From: LZORAL124-50-18 sp051208045
GTDB taxonomy: Bacteria; Pseudomonadota; Gammaproteobacteria; Pseudomonadales; Oleiphilaceae
Assembly (NCBI GenBank): GCA_051208045.1
Contig: JBPJFY010000021.1
Coordinates: 1-47,230, forward strand
Length of the DNA stretch: 47,230 nucleotides
Direction of reading: 5' to 3'
Shown here: piece by piece, positions 41,899-47,230 of the stretch
Numbering within the stretch: the stretch's first letter is position 1
How the letters are laid out: each line of letters opens with the position of its first letter
Program-made: the position numbers and the translations under genes
The notes under the pieces: model-generated
The model's input: the letters and a program-made list of their open reading frames with translations, nothing else
Told to the model about the DNA's origin: nothing
Databases searched by the model: none

Positions 41899-42456
41899 CT
41901 ATGCCTTGGCGATGAGTGACAGGAACTCCTGGCGCGTCGCCTGGGATTTGCGCAGGGCACCGAGCATCACCGAGGTGGTCATCTCGGAGTTCTGTTTTTG
42001 TACGCCCCGCATCATCATGCACATATGCCGCGCTTCAATCACCACACCCACACCCCGGGCATTGGTGACGGACTGGACGGCCTCGGCAATTTGCAGCGTG
42101 AGGTTTTCCTGAATTTGCAGGCGACGGGAGAACATGTCCACAATACGCGCAAACTTTGATAAGCCCAGCACCTTACCGGCCGGCAGATAGGCAATGTGGC
42201 AGCGCCCGATGAAAGGGAGTAGATGGTGCTCGCACAAGGAATACAGCTCGATGTGCTTCACGGTGACCATTTCATCGTTGTCGGAATCAAAAACCGCTCC
42301 ATTCACGATGTCTTCCAGGCTTTGCTGGTAACCGCTGTTGAGAAAGGCCATGGCTTTGGCGGCGCGCTTGGGCGTATCCAGCAGGCCTTGTCGGTTCGGG
42401 TCTTCCCCAAGCCCGGCAATGATTTCCCGATAGTGGTGTTCCAGTTTGTCGTGCAT
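41899..42456 (-). CDS. folE: GTP cyclohydrolase I
   Basis: Converts GTP to dihydroneopterin triphosphate, the first step of folate (tetrahydrofolate) and pterin synthesis, in the cytoplasm. The 185-residue protein is of standard family length. Zinc ligands are visible: Cys75 and His78 in LCEHHLLPF and Cys146 in ARHMCMM. GLLDTPKRAAKAM and the LGLSKFARIVDMF segment are family hallmarks. The ATG at 42456 has GGAGA 6 bases upstream and gives the normal N-terminus (MHDKLEHHYRE); the frame is open a further 59 codons but that part is not conserved. No other folate gene lies here. Confidence 0.97.
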   Translation of the reverse strand: MHDKLEHHYREIIAGLGEDPNRQGLLDTPKRAAKAMAFLNSGYQQSLEDIVNGAVFDSDNDEMVTVKHIELYSLCEHHLLPFIGRCHIAYLPAGKVLGLSKFARIVDMFSRRLQIQENLTLQIAEAVQSVTNARGVGVVIEARHMCMMMRGVQKQNSEMTTSVMLGALRKSQATRQEFLSLIAKA

Positions 42457-42588
42457 GAGGATCTCCAGGAGAAGCGCTTGTTCGTCTAAAGGCGACACTA
42501 TAAACGACTCAGGCGCGACCTTGAAGTTTGTTTGTGGTTTTCTATCCTTAGGAAGGATCAGACAGTAATTATTTCGGAGTAAGTGGTA
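42457..42588. promoter_or_regulatory. Divergent promoters of folE and the CheY-like gene
   Basis: For the CheY-like gene, TTGAAG (42521-42526), 16 bases, then TATCCT (42543-42548). For folE on the minus strand, TATAGT (42502-42497) is a plausible -10 with a poor -35. The sequence ATCCTT-AGG-AAGGAT overlaps the CheY-side -10 and could be an operator. Confidence 0.35.
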
Positions 42589-42954
42589 ATGAGTAAAGTG
42601 CTGGCCGTGGATGACTCTCCTTCCATGCGACAAATGCTGGAGTTTGCCCTGAAAAGGGCCGGTTTTGAGGTGGACACGGCCAGTGAGCCCAATGCTGCCC
42701 TGGGGATGATCGACAAACAGGACTATGCGTTGATCATTTCTGATGTGAATATGCCGGGGATGGATGGCTACGCCTTTGTGGAGGCCGCCCGAAAAAAAAG
42801 CAATTGCCGGTTTACGCCCATTCTTATGCTCACTACGGAAAGTTCACCGGAGCAAAAAGCCCGCGGGAAACAGGCGGGTGCCACAGGCTGGTTGGTAAAG
42901 CCCTTTAATCCGGATCAGCTGGTGGCTACGATCCAGAAAGTCTTGAACCGGTAG
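42589..42954 (+). CDS. CheY-like single-domain response regulator
   Basis: A 121-residue receiver domain with no output domain. The acidic pair Asp8-Asp9 (AVDDSPSM), phospho-acceptor Asp52 (SDVNMPGMDG), Thr82/83 and Lys104 (LVKPF) are all present, so phosphorylation is expected. The sequence is close to the chemotaxis-type CheY/CheYII group (SPSMRQML, GATGWLVKPF). There is no chemotaxis cluster in the window, so the partner kinase is elsewhere. The ATG at 42589 has GGAG 9 bases upstream; a GTG at 42583 adds two residues. It is convergent with the LOV-GGDEF-EAL-REC gene, 16 bases between their ends. Confidence 0.92.
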   Translation: MSKVLAVDDSPSMRQMLEFALKRAGFEVDTASEPNAALGMIDKQDYALIISDVNMPGMDGYAFVEAARKKSNCRFTPILMLTTESSPEQKARGKQAGATGWLVKPFNPDQLVATIQKVLNR

Positions 42955-42970
42955 TCTGCGGATACACAGG

Positions 42971-45900
42971 TCACTCCTGTGGTCCGTGCGTCCCGTTATT
43001 CGGCTGATTGCGCATCTTCAGGGCTTCGTGGTGTTCAAACGCGGCGCGCACCTGGGCTTTCAAATCTTCGTCCTCCCAGGGCTTGGTCAGGAATTTGTAG
43101 GTCGCACCTTCATTCACTGAGTCTGTCACGGTTTTCAGGTCGGTGTAGCCGCTGAGAATGATGCGCACGGTTTCCGGGTGGATTTGTTTGACGCGTCGTA
43201 AAAATTCCGAGCCGGACAATTGGGGCATGCGCTGGTCGCAGAGAATCACCTGCACTTCCTGTGCAGCCAGCAGCTCAAAGGCTTCCTGAATCTCTGTCGT
43301 GCTCAGCAGTTGATATCCTTCATGGCGAAACAGCCGTTTCAGCGCACTCAGCACATGCTGCTCGTCGTCCAGCATCAGCAGCGTACGTTGGGTGGGGCGC
43401 GAGCGCACCTGTTGACTCCGGAAGCTGCGCTCGGTGTCATCCAGCAGTTTCATCAGGTCTGCTTCCGGCATGGGCTTCATAAATAGATATCCCTGAAACA
43501 CCGGACAATGATAGCGTCTTAAAAACGCCAGTTGGGCTTCTGTTTCGACGCCCTCGGCAATACACTCAATGCCCATCGCTTTGGCGATGGAGATCACCGC
43601 CCTCACAATCGAAACATGTTGAGGCGAATGCGTGATATCGGTGATGAATGAACGGTCGATTTTCACCCGGTTGACGGGCAGCTGGTTCAGATAGTTCAGT
43701 GACGAGTAGCCGGTACCAAAGTCATCCAGCGAGAGGTAAATGCCGCGTTCCCGCAGTGCATGAAACCGTTGCCTCAAGCCCTCAAGATCTTCCAGCATCA
43801 GGCTTTCGGTTACTTCCAGTTCAAAGCGATGGGTGGGTAATCCGGAGCGCTCGATGCGTTCGAGCAACTCGGGCAGAAACTGTTTCCGGCGAAACTGAAC
43901 CGCTGAAATGTTGATGGCCACGCGCGGTATCGTCAGGCCTTTGGATTCCCAGAGTTGCATGTCGCGAATCACCTGGTCGATCACCCAGTTGCCAATGGGA
44001 ATGATCAATCCGGACTCTTCTGCGACGGAAATAAACGCCAGCGGCGAAATCATCCCGCGCTCGGGGTCGTGCCACCGGATCAGAGCTTCCAGGCCCACCA
44101 CGCGGCCATTGGCCACATCCACCTGAGGTTGATAGTACACGGCAAAGGCATCGCTCGCTAACGCCAGTCGCAATCGGTCCTGCAGCTCCAGCCGTGCATC
44201 CAGGTCTGCGCTGATGGCGGCAGACAAGTAACGAATGGTGTTGCCGCCGTCTGATTTGGCGGTGACGGTCGCCAGTTCGGCGGCTTTCAATAATTCCTCG
44301 ATGGTTTCTCCGTCCTCAGGAAAGCGCGCAATGCCTGCGCTCATGAGCACGTCAATTTGCAGGTCGCCGTGAACAAAGGGCGTCTGTACCTCGCTCAACA
44401 GCTGCTCTACCAGCACGCCGGCCTGTTCCGGGGTGTCCAGTTGTTCCAGGCTGAGGGCAAATTCGTCTCCTTCAATGCGGCACACACCATCGGTGGACCG
44501 GCTGTGTTTTTGCAGTCGCCGTCCCAGCGCTTTGAGGAGCTGATCCCCCACGTGCCTGCCGTGGCGACGATTGATGGTTTGCATGTTGTCTACATCCAGA
44601 TGCACGATGACCATGCAGGAGTGTTCTCGTTGTGCGTGGGCGATATCATGCGCCGCCTGTTGCTGAAAAGCGCGCAGGTTAGGCAGGCCGGTGAGCGTAT
44701 CATGGCTGGACTGGTATTCCAGCTGTTCGATGTAGTGCATGCGTTCAGAGACATCCCGCTGTATGCCGACGAAATACCGCGTGTTGCCGTCCAGATCTTT
44801 GACTGGGGATATGTGCAGCGAATTCCAGAAGCGCGTACCGTCCTTCCGGTAGTTTTGCAGTTGCACATGGATGGGGGTGTTCTGTTCGATGGCCGTGCGA
44901 ATGTTCTGGCCCTGGTCGATGGCTTCCCCATGATTTAATACGCGGCAATTCTGACCGATGATGTCTTCCGGCGCGTACCCGGTGATGGTTTCGAAAGCCG
45001 GGTTGACCGCAATCACTGGATTGTCGGGCAGATGGGGGTCCGTCACCACCACACCATCACTCATGCACGCGACAATCTGCGCCCACATGTTGGCGCTCTC
45101 CTGGGATGCGCGCAGTTGCACGTATTGCTTCATCTCCGTCAATTTGAGGTCCAGACTGTTGCCAAACTCGGAGAGAATAAACGTTTCTGCTTCACTGAAC
45201 TGTTCCGGGTCCCTGGAAAATACGATCAAGCGGTAGGATTCCTTCTGATTGAGCTGCAGAGGCATGATGAGCAGGGATTCAATCTCGGCCTTGGAAAAAA
45301 GCGTTTGGCAGGGGGCAAAGTGAGGGTCTTCGTGAAGGTTGTGATGGCTTTGGGTGATCCGGCAATGAGACAGCCAGGGCAATACCAGTGCGGGGTCATC
45401 GTCGGGATTGGCCGTGGCCTGCGCGTGGGCTTTGCAGTGGGTTATAAAGTACTGGACGCACATTTCATCCCCCACCATAAACAGGGGGGTAAACAGATCA
45501 CCCGCCGGTGTGACGGTACCGGCGACAATAAAATCGTAGTCTTCGTGCTGCTCCAGCACATGCGCGACGCCTTTCAGCAACGAGAGTTCGTCTTCGGCGC
45601 TGTCTGCGGTCTCGTGGCACCGCGTGATCAAGCGCAGAATGTCTGAGACCTGTCGTTCTTGATGCTGGCGTTGTTTCAACACCTGAATGTCCTGGCCCAC
45701 GAGGTAATACAGTTCATGGGTCGCATGCCAATGCACCACCAGTCGATACCAGTGATAGGTGGAAATGGCCGTTTTGATCCGTACTTCCAGCGGCGCATGA
45801 TGGCTGCCTTCGGGGCGATCCAGGGCGAGAAGAATGCGCTTCCAATCGTCGGGATGAAAAAGCTGTGATACCGGGGCCTGTGGCAGCGCGGGGTGCGTCG

Positions 45901-47065
45901 TGGTCTGCAACAGCTGGGGTGCCCAGTCGGGATGAATGCTCACAATGGATTGATGTCGGTCGACCTGTGCATAAAACGCACTGCTCAATGTGAAGATCAC
46001 ATCTCTCTGTTGCTCAATGTTCTGTCGGCGCTTCTCTTCCGAGCTGAGCTGGGTTCGAATCAATCCAATGCGGGATTCCTTTTGTGCCAACTGAATAAAT
46101 GCCACCCCAAGGATACCCAGTCCGATCCATGCGATGACGAGTACCCAGTAGAGCGTTCTTTGGGGCGCCAGCGCTTCGAACGCACTGATTTTCGCCACAA
46201 GGTGCCAATCCGTACCGGGAATCTGGCGGATCGCCGCCCACACGGGGATTTTCCGGTAATCCAGCCCGGTGATTTCTCCCGTTTCGCCGTTGATTGAGCG
46301 GGCGGCAGGGAGGTCAGGATTGCTCAGGGACTGAAAAAGCGTGAGCGGCGCTGCTTCCGAGAAGCGCAGGCTGTTGAGAAACTGCACCTGGCCCTCGTGC
46401 GAGCGTACCAGCAACACTTCTCCGGTATCGCTGGGAATGGGCCAGCGTTGCAGCTCCGCAAACAGGTAGCGGTCTAGTTCGACAAAGCCAATGAGCCAGG
46501 CAAGCGGGCTATTTTGTTGGGTTGGATTGAGTTCAATCTGTTTCATGAAGGTCAGCAGGGTTTCCCCGGTTTTTAGGGGGAGGAAGGCTGTTTGAACCGT
46601 ACCTCGTTGGTAATCCGAGGGTAAATTAGCAGTAAGGTGAGTTGCGTCTACCGGGATGTTTTCGCCAAAGCGCCGAATCAGTTCATGACGCGAGGAAAGT
46701 ACGACAACGGCATGCAGGGTGGTTGGTGCGAACAGGAAACCGGAGAGCGTCTCGTGACTACTGGCGTGCCAGGCACCTTGGGTATGCAGCGAAAGCTTTC
46801 CGTGCACGGAGTCGATGCCTTCCGCCTGGATGAAATGTTCCCAGGCATGCATGTCCCGCTTACGTTCCTGTACCCACTCGGCCAGTTCGGCGGTTTTCAG
46901 ATCACCTACCGTTTTGAGGTAGTCAAACTGTTGATTTTGCGTGGCCTGGTGGCTGATTTGATAGAGTGTGGCAAAAAACACCCCGGCCAGCACCAGCAGG
47001 AGCACAAGCCACGTGTACGCTTTCGTAAATTTTGGCGATGTAGGAATGCCGGGCAGCTCAGTCAT
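42971..47065 (-). CDS. LOV-GGDEF-EAL-receiver protein (predicted blue-light c-di-GMP switch)
   Basis: The 1364-residue product has a helix at ~15-37, a periplasmic sensor domain to ~310, a helix ~312-332, PAS ~360-470, GAF ~480-650, LOV ~665-775, GGDEF ~785-950, EAL ~965-1215 and a C-terminal receiver ~1225-1345. The LOV core is GQNCRVLN with the adduct Cys707. The flavin contacts follow (NYRKDG, FWN, and Gln769 in VGIQRDV). The cyclase motif is EGDEF (865-869) with an I-site RSTD five residues before; the first Gly is replaced, so cyclase activity is doubtful. EAL is complete: EALIRW (993), NISAVQ, EVTES, DDFGTG, VKID and AEGVE. The receiver keeps LDDE, Asp1277 (CDQRMP), LSGYTD and LTKPW. 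I infer a phosphodiesterase gated by light, a periplasmic signal and phosphorylation. Confidence 0.93.
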   Translation of the reverse strand: MTELPGIPTSPKFTKAYTWLVLLLVLAGVFFATLYQISHQATQNQQFDYLKTVGDLKTAELAEWVQERKRDMHAWEHFIQAEGIDSVHGKLSLHTQGAWHASSHETLSGFLFAPTTLHAVVVLSSRHELIRRFGENIPVDATHLTANLPSDYQRGTVQTAFLPLKTGETLLTFMKQIELNPTQQNSPLAWLIGFVELDRYLFAELQRWPIPSDTGEVLLVRSHEGQVQFLNSLRFSEAAPLTLFQSLSNPDLPAARSINGETGEITGLDYRKIPVWAAIRQIPGTDWHLVAKISAFEALAPQRTLYWVLVIAWIGLGILGVAFIQLAQKESRIGLIRTQLSSEEKRRQNIEQQRDVIFTLSSAFYAQVDRHQSIVSIHPDWAPQLLQTTTHPALPQAPVSQLFHPDDWKRILLALDRPEGSHHAPLEVRIKTAISTYHWYRLVVHWHATHELYYLVGQDIQVLKQRQHQERQVSDILRLITRCHETADSAEDELSLLKGVAHVLEQHEDYDFIVAGTVTPAGDLFTPLFMVGDEMCVQYFITHCKAHAQATANPDDDPALVLPWLSHCRITQSHHNLHEDPHFAPCQTLFSKAEIESLLIMPLQLNQKESYRLIVFSRDPEQFSEAETFILSEFGNSLDLKLTEMKQYVQLRASQESANMWAQIVACMSDGVVVTDPHLPDNPVIAVNPAFETITGYAPEDIIGQNCRVLNHGEAIDQGQNIRTAIEQNTPIHVQLQNYRKDGTRFWNSLHISPVKDLDGNTRYFVGIQRDVSERMHYIEQLEYQSSHDTLTGLPNLRAFQQQAAHDIAHAQREHSCMVIVHLDVDNMQTINRRHGRHVGDQLLKALGRRLQKHSRSTDGVCRIEGDEFALSLEQLDTPEQAGVLVEQLLSEVQTPFVHGDLQIDVLMSAGIARFPEDGETIEELLKAAELATVTAKSDGGNTIRYLSAAISADLDARLELQDRLRLALASDAFAVYYQPQVDVANGRVVGLEALIRWHDPERGMISPLAFISVAEESGLIIPIGNWVIDQVIRDMQLWESKGLTIPRVAINISAVQFRRKQFLPELLERIERSGLPTHRFELEVTESLMLEDLEGLRQRFHALRERGIYLSLDDFGTGYSSLNYLNQLPVNRVKIDRSFITDITHSPQHVSIVRAVISIAKAMGIECIAEGVETEAQLAFLRRYHCPVFQGYLFMKPMPEADLMKLLDDTERSFRSQQVRSRPTQRTLLMLDDEQHVLSALKRLFRHEGYQLLSTTEIQEAFELLAAQEVQVILCDQRMPQLSGSEFLRRVKQIHPETVRIILSGYTDLKTVTDSVNEGATYKFLTKPWEDEDLKAQVRAAFEHHEALKMRNQPNNGTHGPQE

Positions 47066-47103
47066 CGTGGCAATCTGACAGCAAGTGGATTGTTGTTTTC
47101 AGC

Positions 47104-47122
47104 CTAGGAGCCTGTCGGACTT
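47104..47122 (+). repeat. Left terminal inverted repeat of the right-edge IS
   Basis: Nineteen bases identical to the inverted right terminus at 127-109. The outermost CTAG may be a target-site duplication, with the repeat proper starting GAGCCTGTCGG at 47108. Confidence 0.75.
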
Positions 47123-47193
47123 TTAACTCCGAACATCAAAGCGTGAGATAATAACGCCACTCTATTACTCTTACATCGAGAGCCAGAATTTCC

Positions 47194-47230
47194 ATGAGTC
47201 GTTTTATCACCGCCAACCGAAACACTGATT
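47194..47230 (+). CDS. IS1182-type transposase, N-terminus only
   Basis: The frame from the ATG at 47194 reads MSRFITANRNTD and leaves the window. This opening resembles the N-termini of IS1182-family DDE transposases as I remember them. Only 12 residues are visible, so the family call leans on the terminal repeat and leader arrangement. The catalytic DDE residues are outside the window. Confidence 0.65.
   Translation, partial: MSRFITANRNTD

Larger units (their letters stand above)
47104..47230 (+). mobile_element. Left end of an IS1182-like insertion sequence (partial)
   Basis: The terminal sequence CTAGGAGCCTGTCGGACTT (47104-47122) is the inverted match of the left window edge. It is followed by 71 bases of leader and a transposase start at 47194. 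Both elements point the same way (plus strand). The element runs past the window end. Confidence 0.8.

Noticed and set aside
1..47230. Calling the whole window a composite transposon
   Set aside because: The content is ordinary chromosomal-type genes and includes folE and RNase II. IS borders can equally be assembly break points.

Overview
The window comes from a Gram-negative bacterium, most likely a marine or aquatic gammaproteobacterium. The basis is a lipobox-bearing pullulanase, several Sec-type signal peptides, periplasmic solute-binding proteins, a candidate outer-membrane barrel, an E. coli-like RNase II, and gammaproteobacterial DUF families (DUF2244, DUF2505, DUF2750, DUF4124, DUF1631). 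An Oceanospirillales/Saccharospirillaceae-like origin is a guess that the sequence does not prove. No tRNA, rRNA, CRISPR array or phage module was seen.

The two edges match. The right edge holds the start of an IS1182-type element (left terminal repeat, then the transposase N-terminus). The left edge ends in the inverted copy of the same 19-bp terminal sequence. The 47 kb is therefore bracketed by two directly oriented insertion-sequence ends. This is either a real composite arrangement or a contig that stopped at repeats.

Layout. 0.1-7.4 kb: a possible gene remnant next to the IS, a secreted DUF4214-spondin protein, an AsmA-like protein, a lipoprotein pullulanase and an acidic repeat protein. 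7.7-11 kb: a large DUF1631-GGDEF-EAL protein. 11.3-14.7 kb: a secreted LNS2/HAD phosphatase, DUF2750, and a secreted DUF4214-DUF1566 protein. 14.8-19.1 kb: a plus-strand gene string of periplasmic binding protein, HD-GYP phosphodiesterase, PilZ protein and a PAS histidine-kinase-like protein with a wrecked ATP site. 19.1-25.4 kb: class 3 lipase, SDR oxidoreductase, DUF4124, DUF2244, DUF2505 and RNase II. 25.5-31.8 kb: a membrane protein with degenerate GGDEF and EAL domains, an unknown membrane protein, an orphan GlpV-like solute-binding protein and a second small binding protein. 32-35.7 kb: EamA permease, a candidate small RNA or attenuator, a third DUF4214 protein, and an outer-membrane-like protein whose start lies in a hairpin. 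35.7-47.1 kb: PAS-GGDEF-EAL protein, coiled-coil protein, second HD-GYP protein, esterase, GTP cyclohydrolase I, CheY-like regulator, and a 1364-residue protein with LOV, GGDEF, EAL and receiver domains.

Two themes dominate. The first is cyclic di-GMP: four GGDEF-EAL proteins, two HD-GYP proteins and one PilZ protein lie within 40 kb, and their catalytic motifs range from complete to clearly broken. The last of these proteins carries a LOV domain with the photo-adduct cysteine and flavin-contact residues, so it probably links blue light to c-di-GMP. The second theme is a set of three secreted proteins that share an N-terminal DUF4214 module but carry unrelated C-terminal domains.
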